A DNA stretch of 64,000 nucleotides from Kofleriaceae bacterium (GCA_018057825.1 JAGPCY010000031.1:1-64000); one strand, 5' to 3'; counted from the stretch's first letter, positions 28,102 to 38,205 are shown. The notes: a model not told the origin generated them from the letters alone. Translations and numbers: made by a program.

Positions 28102-29875
28102 GTGCCCGCACGCGACACGATCATCCATCGCTTCTTGGCGCAGGGCGTCGCACGCCCGGCCGCGCCCGCCTACTTCACCAAACAAGGTGGCGTCTGGCGC
28201 CCGACCACCTGGCGCGACTACGTCGTCGAGGTCCGCACCGCGGCCCGGGCGCTGATCGCGCTCGGGTTCCCGGCCGGCGGCAAGGTCGCCATCCTCGGGT
28301 TCAACCGCCCCGAGTGGGTGATCTTCGATCTCGCGGCGATGATGGCCGGCGGCGCGGCCGCCGGCATCTACACCACCTGCTCCGCCGAGGAGGTCCAGTA
28401 CATCGTCGATCACTCCGAGGCCCACGCGATCCTGATCGAGGATCGCGGGCAGTGGGACAAGCTGGCCGCGCAGCGCGACCGCCTGCCCCGGCTGCGCTGG
28501 GTGGTCGCCATGCGCGACTGCCCGCCGATCGATGATCCGCTGGTCCTGTCGTGGTCGGCCTTCCTCGACAAGGCCGCCGCGGTCACCGACGGCGAGCTCG
28601 ACGGCCGGATCGACCGCCTCGAGCAGGCCGCGCTGGCGACCCTGATCTACACCTCGGGCACGACCGGGCCGCCCAAGGGGGTGATGCTGTCCCACGCCAA
28701 CCTGGCCTGGACCGCGCGCGCGCTCCTCGATCAAGGCGGCGCGGCCAGCGACGACTGCGCGCTGTCGTACCTGCCGCTGTCGCACATCGCCGAGCAGATG
28801 TCGACGATCCTCGTGCCGGCGACCTCGGGCGCGACGATCTACTTCGCCGAGTCGATCGACAAGGTCCCCGACAACCTGAAGGAAGGTCCAGCCGACGGTG
28901 GTCTTCGGGGTGCCGCGGATCTGGGAGAAGTTCCACGCCGGCGTGACCGCCAAGCTGGCCGCCGCCACCGGCGCCAAGGCCCGCCTGGTGCGGTGGACCC
29001 AGGACGTCTGTCGTCGCGTCCAGGCCCTGCGCAACCGCGGCAAGGAGCCCGGTGGCCTCCTGGCCCTGCAGTATCGGCTGGCCGATCGACTGGTGCTGTC
29101 GAAGCTCAAGCCGGCCCTGGGCCTGGGCCGGGCCCGGCTGTGCGTCACCGGCGCCGCGCCGCTGGCCAAGGATGTCATCGAGTTCTTCGCGTCGATCGAT
29201 CTGCCGCTCTACGAGATCTACGGCCAGTCCGAGGACTGCGGACCGACCTCGTTCAACCTGCCGGGCAAGACCAAGTTCGGAACCGTCGGCAAGCCGCTGC
29301 CCGGGGTCGAGGTTCGGCTGGCCGACGACGGCGAGATCCTGGTGCGCGGCCCCAACGTCTTCCTCGGCTACTACAAGGAGCCCGAGGCGACCCGCGAGAC
29401 CATGGACGGCGAGTGGCTGCGCTCCGGCGACCTCGGGTCCTTCGACGAGGACGGCTTCCTGTCGATCACCGGGCGCAAGAAGGAGATCCTCATCACCGCC
29501 GGCGGCAAGAACATCGCGCCCAAGAACATCGAGGCCGCGATCAAGGAGTCGCCGCTGGTGGCCGAGGCGGTGGTGATCGGCGACCGCCGCAAGTTCCTGT
29601 CGGCGCTGATCGTGGTCGACGACGCCGCGGTGGCCGCGGCCCTGGGCCCGGCCGACGGCCCGCGCGACCGCCGGGCCGAGCTGCGGGCCGCCCTCGAGGC
29701 GCACCTTGCGGTGGTCAACGACAAGCTGGCCCGCGTCGAGCAGATCAAGAAGTTCACGATCCTCGAGCGGCCGTTCGCGATCGAGACCGGCGAGCTGACC
29801 CCGACGCTCAAGATCAAACGCAAGGTCGTGTCCTACAACTTCGCGACCGAGATCGAGGCGATGTACCAGGAGTGA
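28102..29875 (+). pseudogene. Long-chain acyl-CoA synthetase (AMP-forming), frameshifted
   Basis: Read through one +1 shift this would be an AMP-binding enzyme of about 590 residues, the usual length of FadD15-like long-chain acyl-CoA synthetases. The first part carries the phosphate-binding loop YTSGTTGPPKG and YLPLSHIAEQ and ends after IDKVPDNLKE. The second part resumes in the next frame with VVFGVPRIWEKFHAGV and has YGQSEDCG, the SGDLG motif and the C-terminal KKEILITAGGKNIAPKN. One extra base within 28879-28886 (aaggaagg, where aaggagg is expected) explains the break. All catalytic motifs remain, so sequencing error, recent inactivation or frameshifting are all possible. The start is GTG 28102, with SD TTGGAG. 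Confidence 0.85.
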
Positions 29876-29929
29876 CCGCGGCGGCGCCGGCGGACCGATC
29901 CGGTTCGCCCCGCGCCTCGTATCGGGGAC

Positions 29930-31135
29930 GTGCTGGTTCCCCTGCCGCGGCTCCGTGGCGCCAAGTCCTGGGTCCTGTCGTGTGGCGCAGTGGCGCTGGT
30001 CGGCGTGGTGGTGGCCGCGGTCACCGGCGCCCCCGGGCCGACCGACGGCGCGCCGGCGGTCCGCCGGCCACCGCCCGACGAGGTCATCGCGACCGTCGAC
30101 GCCCGCGATCGCGGCGCGCGCGCGGCGGCCGCCGCCGGCGACGTCGCCGCCGCCGCCGCGTTGGTGCGCGCCGATCTGGCAGCGGCCCGCGCGACCGGCG
30201 ATCCGCGGCCGCTGGGCCGGGCCCGCGCCACCCTGGCGGCGTGGGCCGCGGTCGCCGAGCCGCCCGCGCCCCTGGGCCTCCTGCGCGCCACCGTGGCCCA
30301 AGCCCTCCACGACTTCCCGGCCGCGCGCGCCGACCTCGACCGGCTGATCGCCGCCGCCCCCGACGACGCGCAGGCCCGGCTGACCCGGGCCGTGGTCGCC
30401 CTGGTCACCGGCGATCGCGCGACCGCCGCCGCCGACTGCGCCGCGGTCGAGCAGGAGGTCGGCGCGCTGTGGGGCGCCGCGTGCGCCGCGCCGCTGGCGG
30501 CCACCCGCGGCGGCGGTCCAGCCGGCCGGCAACGGCTGCGCGCCGCGCTGGCCTCGGCCGGCGATCACCCGGCCCGGGCCTGGGCGCTGACCGCGCTGGC
30601 CGAGCTCGAGCGGCAGCTCGGCGACGACCGCGCCGCCGAGCTGGCCTTGCGCCAGGCGGTGGCCGCCGACGCCGCCGACCTGTACGCCCAGGGCGCGCTC
30701 GCCGACCTCTTGCTCGACGCTGGCCGCCCGGCCGAGGTGGTCGTGCTCCTGGCCGAGGCCAGCGCCGAGCACCTGGTGGTGCGGCGCGCGATCGCCTTGC
30801 ACCAAAGCGCCCCGGGCTCGGCCGCGACCGCCGCCGATCGCGCCGCGTTGACCGCGCGCTTCGCCGACCGGGTCGACCCCGCCGACGAGCTGCACCTGCG
30901 CGAGCGAGCGCGCTTCCGTTTGGCGATCGTCGGTGACCCCCGCGGCGCGCTGGCCGACGCGGTCGCCAACTGGGCCCAGCAGCGCGAGCTGGCCGACGCC
31001 CGGTTGGTCCTGGCCGCGGCGCGGGCCGCTGGCGACCGCGCGGCCGCCGCCCCGGTGCTGGCCTGGCTCGACGCCGTCGGCGTCGACGACGCGGTCAGCG
31101 CTGGCGATCGCGCGGCCCTGGGCGGTGCGCCGTGA
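29930..31135 (+). CDS. TPR-like repeat protein, membrane-anchored
   Basis: A 401-residue Ala-rich protein with an N-terminal hydrophobic segment (about residues 15-35) and then helical pairs of TPR type (for example FPAARADLDRLIAAAPDDAQARL and ARAWALTALAELERQLGDD, quoted in part). It should form a protein-binding scaffold in the periplasm. The GTG start at 29930 is approximate. The gene overlaps the HupE/UreJ-like gene by GTGA, and with it begins a five-gene operon that ends with the DUF4331 protein and a small lipoprotein. Confidence 0.75.
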   Translation: MLVPLPRLRGAKSWVLSCGAVALVGVVVAAVTGAPGPTDGAPAVRRPPPDEVIATVDARDRGARAAAAAGDVAAAAALVRADLAAARATGDPRPLGRARATLAAWAAVAEPPAPLGLLRATVAQALHDFPAARADLDRLIAAAPDDAQARLTRAVVALVTGDRATAAADCAAVEQEVGALWGAACAAPLAATRGGGPAGRQRLRAALASAGDHPARAWALTALAELERQLGDDRAAELALRQAVAADAADLYAQGALADLLLDAGRPAEVVVLLAEASAEHLVVRRAIALHQSAPGSAATAADRAALTARFADRVDPADELHLRERARFRLAIVGDPRGALADAVANWAQQRELADARLVLAAARAAGDRAAAAPVLAWLDAVGVDDAVSAGDRAALGGAP

Positions 31136-32223
31136 AGGCCGGGCTATGCGCCGCCCTGGCGCTCGCGATCTGCGCCGTGACCGCGGCCCCGGCCGCCGCC
31201 CACCGCGAGAGCACCGGCTACCTGTCGCTCACCGTCGACGGCGCCACCGTCACTGGCCGCCTCGAGCTCACCGCCGGCGAGCTGGCCCGCGCGGTCGTCC
31301 TCGACGACGGTGACGGCGCCGTGCGCTGGCGCGAGGTCGAGGCGGCGGCGCCGGCGCTGACCGCGTACCTGGCGCCCCGCGTGGTGCTGACCGTGGCCGC
31401 CGGGCCGTGCCCGCTCCAGTTCGCGCCCGAAGGCGTCGTCGATCGCGACGACGGCCCAGCGATCGCGATCGCCCTGGTCGCGACCTGCCCCGGCCCGGCC
31501 GAGCCGCTCACGATCGACTATCGCGCGCTGGTCGAGGTCGACGCGCGCCACCGCGCGCTGATCCGGCTGACCACCGCCGGCGGCACCACCGCGGCGATCG
31601 CCCGCGGCGCCCCGGTCACCGTGCGCGGCGACACCGCCCCGCGGGTCCGCGACTTCGTGGCCACCGGGGTCTGGCACATCTGGATCGGCCTCGACCACGT
31701 GTTGTTCCTCCTCGCCCTGCTCTTGCCGGCGGTGTGGGTGCGGCGCGGGCGCGGCTTCGTGCCGGCGGCCACGCCGGGCGCGGTGGCCCGCGATGTCCTC
31801 GCGGTCGTCACCGCCTTCACGGTCGCGCACTCGATCACGCTGGCGGTCGCCACCGCGGGCTGGCTGACCGTGCCACCGCGGCTGATCGAACCGGCGATCG
31901 CGGTCTCGGTCGCGCTGGCCGCGCTCAACAACCTGTGGCCGGTGATCGACGGTCGCTGGGCCGCGGCCTTCGCCCTCGGGCTCCTCCACGGGTTCGGCTT
32001 CTCCGGCGTGCTCGCCGAGCTGGGCCTGCCACCAGCCGCCCTGGCCCCGGCGCTCATCGGCTTCAACCTCGGCGTCGAGCTCGGTCAGCTCGCGATCGTC
32101 GTCGCCGTCCTCCCGCTGGCCTACCTGGCCCGCGCCACCCGCGCGTACCGCGCCGTGGTCCTCCTCGGGTCGATCGCGATGGTCGCGATCGCCACGCTGT
32201 GGGCGATCACCCGCGCGCTGTGA
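31132..32223 (+). CDS. HupE/UreJ-family membrane protein with exported N-terminal domain
   Basis: A 363-residue protein. A signal peptide and a soluble beta-rich domain (about residues 22-170) precede a multi-helix membrane domain. The latter has HIWIGLDHVLFLLALLLP and LLHGFGFSG, typical of HupE/UreJ-2 proteins. HupE and UreJ are nickel/cobalt permease-like accessory proteins of hydrogenase and urease clusters, but no such enzyme is in the window, so the metal role is inference. Its position between TPR and DUF4331 genes is the more telling context. Confidence 0.82.
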   Translation: MKAGLCAALALAICAVTAAPAAAHRESTGYLSLTVDGATVTGRLELTAGELARAVVLDDGDGAVRWREVEAAAPALTAYLAPRVVLTVAAGPCPLQFAPEGVVDRDDGPAIAIALVATCPGPAEPLTIDYRALVEVDARHRALIRLTTAGGTTAAIARGAPVTVRGDTAPRVRDFVATGVWHIWIGLDHVLFLLALLLPAVWVRRGRGFVPAATPGAVARDVLAVVTAFTVAHSITLAVATAGWLTVPPRLIEPAIAVSVALAALNNLWPVIDGRWAAAFALGLLHGFGFSGVLAELGLPPAALAPALIGFNLGVELGQLAIVVAVLPLAYLARATRAYRAVVLLGSIAMVAIATLWAITRAL

Positions 32224-32234
32224 ACGGAGTCGTC

Positions 32235-32777
32235 ATGCACCTGCCCTCGCCGCTCGCCGCGATCCTGAGCCTCGCCGCCGTCGCCACCCTCGCCGCCTGC
32301 CGGGACCGCCCGACGACCGGGCCGACCGCCGCCGCCGCGCCCGCCCTGCCCGCGCCCACCGCCGCGACCCCGGCCGCCGCCGGCGCGGGCGGCGCCGAGC
32401 TGCGCTCCCTGGCCGGGCGTCTGGCCTTCGAGGCCGCCAACCGTCCGACCGGCACCCCGCGCCTCGAGGCGCTGGTGACCGCGGCCGCCGCCGCCGGGGT
32501 CGAGATCGTCGACACCCGCCAGTACCTCGGGCTGACCGCGGCCGCGGCCTACTGCGCCGGCGGCCGCACCGCCGATGGCCTGGCGGTGGCGGTGTGCGAG
32601 TACCCCGATCCCGCCGCCGCCGCCGCCGGGCGCGCCCACGTCGAGCGCCGGTTCCCCGACGTCGGTCTGTCCCGCCGGATCGTCGTCCGCGGCGCGACCA
32701 CCTTGACCACCACCGCGCACGATCCCGGCCTGACCGGGACCCAGGCCGCGGTCGAGCGCGTCTTCGCGACGCTGTGA
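32235..32777 (+). CDS. Hypothetical lipoprotein
   Basis: A 180-residue lipoprotein (lipobox LAAC, Cys22) with an Ala/Pro-rich spacer, then a domain with GVEIVDTRQYLGLTAAAAYC and LAVAVCEYPDPAAAAAG, which contains two cysteines. I recognise no named family. A GGAG 6 nt before ATG 32235 supports the start. It lies 11 nt after the HupE-like gene, inside the DUF4331 operon. Confidence 0.7.
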   Translation: MHLPSPLAAILSLAAVATLAACRDRPTTGPTAAAAPALPAPTAATPAAAGAGGAELRSLAGRLAFEAANRPTGTPRLEALVTAAAAAGVEIVDTRQYLGLTAAAAYCAGGRTADGLAVAVCEYPDPAAAAAGRAHVERRFPDVGLSRRIVVRGATTLTTTAHDPGLTGTQAAVERVFATL

Positions 32778-32844
32778 CCGCGGGCGCCGCCCGCTGGCTT
32801 CCGCGCCGATCTCGGCGCCGATTCATCAACCGACAGGAGGACCC

Positions 32845-34386
32845 ATGCACCCGAAGCTCGTGGGTGGAGCGCTGCTCATCGCCGCAGCGACTCTGCCCGC
32901 CCCGATCTACGCCTCGAGCCATCGCGAGGCGCCGTTCATCACCGAGAACCCGAAGGTCGACGCCACCGACTTCTACATGTTCTCGAGCTACGAGGCCGGC
33001 CGCGCCGGCTACGTGACGCTCATCGCCAACTACCTGCCGCTGCAGGCGGCCTACGGCGGCCCCAACTACTTCACCCTCGATCCCGACGCGCTCTACGAGA
33101 TCCACGTCGACAACAACGGCGACGCGGTCGAGGACCTGACCTTCCAGTTCGACTTCTCGCTGGCGCTGGCCAGCGGGGGCGCCGGGCTGCGCCTGCCGGT
33201 CGGCCCGTCGGCGAACCAGCGCATGGTCGCGGTGCCGTTCACCAACATCGGCGCGGTAACCGCGGCCGATCGCACGGCCCAGAACGTCCTCGAGAGCTAC
33301 ACGGTCACGCTGGTGCGCGGCGATCGCCGGACCGGCACCGCGACCCCGATCGCCAACGCGACCGGCGGCGCGACCACCTTCGCCAAGCCGCTCGACAACA
33401 TCGGCACCAAGTCGATCGCCAACTACGCGGCCTACGCCAACGCCCACATCTACGACGTCACGATCCCGGGCTGCACGCCGCCGGCCGGAACCTCGCCGCG
33501 GGTCTTCGTCGGCCAGCGCGCCGAGGGCTTCGCCGTCAACCTCGGCCAGATCTTCGATCTGGTGAACCTCGATCTCGACGCCGCCACGCCCCAGGCCAAC
33601 CCGATCGGCGCCCAGGATCAGAACGCCAACACGATCGCCGGGGCCAGCGTCACGACCCTGGCGATCGAGGTGCCGGCGAGCTGTCTGAACGACGCCGCCG
33701 ACACCAAGATCGGCGCCTGGACCACCGCCAGCCTGCGCCAGGCCCGGGTCTTGAACCCGGCCGCCGGCTTCGCCAACCCGACCCGCGAGGGCGGCGCCTG
33801 GACCCAGGTCTCGCGCCTCGGCATGCCGCTGGTCAACGAGGTCGTGATCGGCCTGCCCGACAAGGACAAGTTCAACGGCAGCGAGCCGTCGGGCGACGGC
33901 CAGTTCATCGATTACGTCACCCACCCGACCTTGCCCGAGGTCCTGGAGATCCTGTTCGGCGGGGTCGGCGTGGTCGCCCCCAACAACTTCCCGCGCACCG
34001 ATCTGGTGACCGCGTTCTTGACCGGCATCCCGGGCGTCAACGACACCGCGACGCCGTCGGAGATGTTGCGCTTGAACACCGGCGTGCCGGCGACCGCGGC
34101 CGCGGCGCAGAACTCGCTGGGCGCCGCGCTGTGCGTCGATCGCACCGCCACCGGCGCGGTGGTCGACCTGACCAACACCGGCTGCGATCCGGCCGGCTTC
34201 CCCAACGGCCGGCGCCCGGGCGACGACGTGACCGATCTGGCGCTGCGGGTGGCCATGGGCTACCTGGCGCCGACCGGGGACTCGCCGGCCGGCGCGCTGC
34301 CGTTCGTCGACGGCGCGTTCCTGGCGCCGACCTCGTTCGCGGTCACCTTCCCCTACCTCAACACCCCGCGACCGGGGGCGCCGTGA
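32845..34386 (+). CDS. DUF4331-family exported protein
   Basis: A 513-residue exported protein with a signal peptide ending near YASSHREAP. The sequence SSHREAPFITENPKVDATDFYMF is the hallmark start of DUF4331, and the later parts (FNLGQIFDLVNLDLD-like strands, GRRPGDDVTDLALRVAMGY) fit the family. Its function is unknown; it is expected in the periplasm or outside the cell. A strong GGAGG precedes ATG 32845, so it may be the most highly translated gene of the operon. The next lipoprotein overlaps it by GTGA. Confidence 0.9.
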   Translation: MHPKLVGGALLIAAATLPAPIYASSHREAPFITENPKVDATDFYMFSSYEAGRAGYVTLIANYLPLQAAYGGPNYFTLDPDALYEIHVDNNGDAVEDLTFQFDFSLALASGGAGLRLPVGPSANQRMVAVPFTNIGAVTAADRTAQNVLESYTVTLVRGDRRTGTATPIANATGGATTFAKPLDNIGTKSIANYAAYANAHIYDVTIPGCTPPAGTSPRVFVGQRAEGFAVNLGQIFDLVNLDLDAATPQANPIGAQDQNANTIAGASVTTLAIEVPASCLNDAADTKIGAWTTASLRQARVLNPAAGFANPTREGGAWTQVSRLGMPLVNEVVIGLPDKDKFNGSEPSGDGQFIDYVTHPTLPEVLEILFGGVGVVAPNNFPRTDLVTAFLTGIPGVNDTATPSEMLRLNTGVPATAAAAQNSLGAALCVDRTATGAVVDLTNTGCDPAGFPNGRRPGDDVTDLALRVAMGYLAPTGDSPAGALPFVDGAFLAPTSFAVTFPYLNTPRPGAP

Positions 34387-34670
34387 AGGCCGCCCTGCGC
34401 GCCGCCGCGCTGGCCCTGGTCGGCCTGGCTGCGGCCTGCGGCGACGACGGCACCCCCGCCGGTGAGGACGGCCGGCCGCCCGACGCGCCGATGGCGATCG
34501 ACGCCGGGATCGACGCCCCGCCCGACGCCAACACCTTCACGACGTTCGTGATCGATCAGATCCAGAACCAGACCACGGCGACCGCGAGCCCGGTGCCGTT
34601 CGCGACCTTCGGGACCCTGCCCGACCCCGACGTCGACAACCCGGCGGCCTACGCCCCGCTGTTCCCCTAG
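34383..34670 (+). CDS. Small hypothetical lipoprotein
   Basis: A 95-residue lipoprotein (lipobox LAAAC, Cys19) with a PDAPMAIDAGIDAPPDAN linker of the myxobacterial type. It ends in FTTFVIDQIQNQTTATASPVPF and DPDVDNPAAYAPLFP. This tail recurs in proteins encoded next to DUF4331 genes to my knowledge, but no function is known. GTGA overlap with the DUF4331 gene argues for obligatory co-expression. Confidence 0.7.
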   Translation: MKAALRAAALALVGLAAACGDDGTPAGEDGRPPDAPMAIDAGIDAPPDANTFTTFVIDQIQNQTTATASPVPFATFGTLPDPDVDNPAAYAPLFP

Positions 34671-34736
34671 CACCGAGACCGAGGGGTGGGCCGAGGATCG
34701 CCGGCCAGAAGTTGGTCGCGGCGGGGCCGGGTCCTG

Positions 34737-34742
34737 TACGAT
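34737..34742 (+). promoter_or_regulatory. -10-like hexamer upstream of the 34751 gene
   Basis: TACGAT lies 8 nt before ATG 34751, with no clear Shine-Dalgarno sequence apart from a weak gagggcg. Confidence 0.4.
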
Positions 34743-34750
34743 CGAGGGCG

Positions 34751-36898
34751 ATGCTGGCTCGGCGCGTGATCGCGCTCTCGGTCGACAAGGGCTTCGGCAA
34801 GGTCATCGCCACCGCGCTGCGCGCCGCCGGTGGCGTGGTCGAGCTGCACGCCGATCTGGCGGCCCTCGGCACCGGCGACCTCCAGGCCGCCCTGGTGGTG
34901 GTCCACCTCGACGGCGCGCTGGCCAGCAGCCTCGAGGAGCTGGCGCTCCGGCTGCGGCCCGACGCGTACCTCATCGCGATCTTGCCGACCCACGCCCTGG
35001 CGCTGTCGGTCGACGCGATGAAGCTGTCGGAGCGGATCGCGGCGGTCATGGTCCAGCCCGACCTCGATCCCGGCGAGCTGGCGGCGACCGCGACCCGGCT
35101 CCTGTCGGGCGACATCTTCGGCCTCGAGAAGATCGTGCCGTGGGGCACCCGGATCTACTCGACCCTGGTCGGCGACTACCAGGAGAAGTCGCTGTGCATC
35201 GCCCAGCTCCTCGAGTTCGCCGAGCTGATGGGGGTGCGGCGCAAGTACCGCGACAACATCGAGCGCTGCCTCGACGAGATGCTCATGAACGCGCTCTACG
35301 ACGCGCCGGTCGATGAGCAGGGCCAGCCGGTGTTCGCCGAGATCCCGACCAAGAGCCGGATCGGGCTGCGCATGGAGCAGAAGGTGGTCGTGCAGTACGC
35401 CTGCACCGGCGGGATGTTCGCGCTGTCGGTGCGCGACAGCTTCGGCCGCCTCGAGCGCGCGACCATCCTGCGCTACCTGTACAAGTGCCTGCACTCCGAG
35501 CAGCAGATCGATCGCAAGACCGGCGGCGCCGGGCTCGGCCTGTACTTCATCGCCTCGAGCTCGTCGCGGTTCGTCGTCAACGTCCTGCCCGGGGTCGCCA
35601 CCGAGTGCGTCGTCACCCACGACCTCGAGGCGCCCAAGATCGAGCTGACCCAGTTCGGCTACTTCGTCGAGAAGATCGACGCCGCCGGACGGCTGGCCGC
35701 CGGCCCGTCGCGGCTCTTGCCGCAGGGCGCGAGCCACCCAGTCGAGCGCCGCGCCCAGCCGCCGCGGGCGCCGCGCGGCGTGGTGATCGGGCTGTCGGCC
35801 GCGATCGCGCTCCTGCTCGCGCTGATCGCGATGGTCGCGGTGCCGCGGCTGTCGCGCCCGTCCACCACCTCGGTCCGGATCGCGGTCGAGCCGGCCGGCG
35901 CGACCATCGAGCTCGACGGCCACGCCCGCGGGGTGGCCACCGACGGCACGCTGCTGGTGACCGGCCTCGAGGTCGGGCGCGCCTACCGGGTGGCGGCGCG
36001 GCTCGACGGCTACAGCCCGACCGAGACCGTGTTCCAGCCGGCCGCCGGGCCGCCGACCAACCTCGATCTGCGGCTGGTGGCGCGCACCGCGGCGGTCGAG
36101 ATCGACTCCGATCCGCGCGGCGCGATCGTGACCATCGCCGGCCAGGAGGTCGGGGTCACGCCGACCACCCTGACCCGGCTGACCCCGTCGAGCGACGTGA
36201 CCTTGACCGTGCGCCGGACCGGCTACGCCGCGGTCGAGCGGACCATCCGGGTCCCGGCCGCCGGCGGCGCCGCGCAGATCGCCCTGGCGATGACGATGGA
36301 CCCGAGCTTCGCGTCGCTGGCGGTGACCTCGCGGCCGCCGGGGGCCGAGATCTACGTCGACGGCCAGCGCCAGGTCGGGCTGACCACGCCGACCAAGGAG
36401 CTCCTGGTCGAGGCCGGCCGGCCCCACGTGGTGTCGCTGCGCCTGCCCAAGCACGCCCCGGCCTCGATCCCGGTGACCGCGCAGGCCGGCGCCCGCGGGG
36501 TCGCGGTCGACGCCACCCTGGTCCCGGGCGCGGCGATCACCGCCAGCGCCAACGTCGACGGGCGCGTCACCGTCCGCGGGGTGCCGGCCTGCGCCGCCCG
36601 CCCCCTGCCCTTCGACTGCCCGGTGCCCGCCGGGCGCTACCAGGTCGAGGTCGAGGCGACGCGCCCGCCGGGCGTGGTCCGCCGCACGGTGGCGGTCGGC
36701 GACGACACCGTCGTGGTCGAGGTGCGGTTCGGCACCGTCGAGGCCCGCCCCGGCTCCCAGCTCGTGATCGGCGGGCGCCGCCTGACCCGGGTCGCCCTCG
36801 AGGAGGGCAAGCGGACGCTCCGGGTGGTCGACGGCGCCGGCGCCGAGGTCGAGGTCGAGGTCAAGGTGGTGGCGGGCAAGACCGTCACGGTCCCGTGA
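34751..36898 (+). CDS. Receiver-like / GHKL ATPase-like / TM / PEGA-repeat protein
   Basis: A 715-residue fusion. Residues 1-125 have the alternating pattern of a receiver domain (VIALSVDKGF, AALVVVHLDGA, YLIAILPTH) but lack the acidic pair and the conserved lysine. Residues 140-290 resemble a GHKL ATPase of the anti-sigma/kinase type, with CLDEMLMNALYDAP (N-box, about 173) and GGAGLGLYFI (G2, about 257), while G1 reads RDSFG. One membrane helix follows at about 344-366. The rest contains at least three PEGA domains (VEPAGATIELDG, SDPRGAIVTIAG, SRPPGAEIYVDG) expected in the periplasm. It may carry a signal across the membrane, but no partner is known. Confidence 0.78.
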   Translation: MLARRVIALSVDKGFGKVIATALRAAGGVVELHADLAALGTGDLQAALVVVHLDGALASSLEELALRLRPDAYLIAILPTHALALSVDAMKLSERIAAVMVQPDLDPGELAATATRLLSGDIFGLEKIVPWGTRIYSTLVGDYQEKSLCIAQLLEFAELMGVRRKYRDNIERCLDEMLMNALYDAPVDEQGQPVFAEIPTKSRIGLRMEQKVVVQYACTGGMFALSVRDSFGRLERATILRYLYKCLHSEQQIDRKTGGAGLGLYFIASSSSRFVVNVLPGVATECVVTHDLEAPKIELTQFGYFVEKIDAAGRLAAGPSRLLPQGASHPVERRAQPPRAPRGVVIGLSAAIALLLALIAMVAVPRLSRPSTTSVRIAVEPAGATIELDGHARGVATDGTLLVTGLEVGRAYRVAARLDGYSPTETVFQPAAGPPTNLDLRLVARTAAVEIDSDPRGAIVTIAGQEVGVTPTTLTRLTPSSDVTLTVRRTGYAAVERTIRVPAAGGAAQIALAMTMDPSFASLAVTSRPPGAEIYVDGQRQVGLTTPTKELLVEAGRPHVVSLRLPKHAPASIPVTAQAGARGVAVDATLVPGAAITASANVDGRVTVRGVPACAARPLPFDCPVPAGRYQVEVEATRPPGVVRRTVAVGDDTVVVEVRFGTVEARPGSQLVIGGRRLTRVALEEGKRTLRVVDGAGAEVEVEVKVVAGKTVTVP

Positions 36899-36918
36899 GC
36901 CGGCGCGGCGCCATGCGG

Positions 36919-36924
36919 TAGTAT
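36919..36924 (+). promoter_or_regulatory. -10-like hexamer, predicted leaderless start of the 36932 gene
   Basis: TAGTAT lies 7 nt before ATG 36932, with no ribosome binding site in between. Confidence 0.45.
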
Positions 36925-36931
36925 CGCGGCG

Positions 36932-38205
36932 ATGCGCGCTGCCGTCCTCGCGATCCTCGTCGCCGCCGCGGCGGTGGCGCGCGCGGCGCCGGTCGAGACC
37001 CGCTCGACGCCGTACCCCGGCGTGACCTTGATCCGCTGGACCGACGCCGCCGCCAACCAGCGCGCGTACCTGATCGTCCTCGATCTGTCGGCCGCGGCCC
37101 TGACCCTGCGGGTCACCGACGAGGTCGACCGCGGCCGCACCACCAGCGCCGCCGCCGCCGCCCACGGCGCCCAGCTCGCGATCAACGGCGATCTGTTCGC
37201 CCTGCCCGGGTTCGTCCCGGCCGGCCTCGCGGTTGGCCTCGCCGGGCCGTGGGCCTCGAGCCGCGACGATCAGCGCCAGGCGGTCCTGCGCTTCGGCAAG
37301 ACCGCGGCCGGCACCGACGCCCTGATCATCGTGCCGGAGTCGGTGGTGGCCCCGGCCGATCTGCCGCCGTTCGTGACCGGCGCGCTGGGCGGCCGGCCGC
37401 TGGTGGTGCGGGCCGGCCAGGTCCCGGCCAGCTTCGACTGCGCCGATCCGGCGGTGGTGGCGTGCCAGCGCGGGCCGCGCACCGCGATCGGCCTGTCGGA
37501 GGATCGCCGGACCATGACGATCGCGGTGGTCGATGGCTGGCAGGCCGGCGCGATCGGCATGACCGCGGCCGAGGTCGGCGCGCTCTTGCTCGGCCGCGGA
37601 GTGCGCGACGCCATGCTGCTCGACGGCGGCAGCGCGTCGACCCTGTTCGTCGCCAACCAGGGCGGGGTCGTCAACCAGCCGTCCGACGGCAGCGAGCGCG
37701 CGGTCGCCAACCACCTGACGATCGCGGTTGGGCCCAGCCCGACCCGGACGCTCTTCGGCGTGGTGCGCGAGGGCAACATCGTGACTGGGCCGTCGCTGGG
37801 CGGGGTCCGGGTCACCCTCGACGACGGCCGCGCGATCACGACCGCCGACGTCGACGCCAGCTACACCTTCACCGACGTGCCGATCCGCTACGTGTGCGTC
37901 GACGCGGTCAAGGCCGGCTACCAGCCGGTCCACCAGTGCAAGCAGATGGAGTCCGGCCCGGCGATGACCTTCAACTCGATCGCCATGGTCCGGGTCGGGG
38001 CCGGACCGGACGCCGGGGTCGACGCCGGACTCGACGCCAGCGTCGACGCGACCAGCGCCGACGCCCGCCTCGGCGACGGTAGCGTCGATGGGCCCAGCGC
38101 GGGCGGCGGCAGCGGCGGCTGCGCCACCGGCGGCGATCGCGCCGGCCTGGCCGGGCTCGTCGGCTTCATGGTATTGGCGAGGCGGCGCGCGCGCCGGATC
38201 CCGCG

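Noticed and set aside
31132-32223. Part of a hydrogenase or urease gene cluster
   Set aside because: No hyp, hup or ure genes occur in the window; the neighbours are TPR, DUF4331 and lipoprotein genes.
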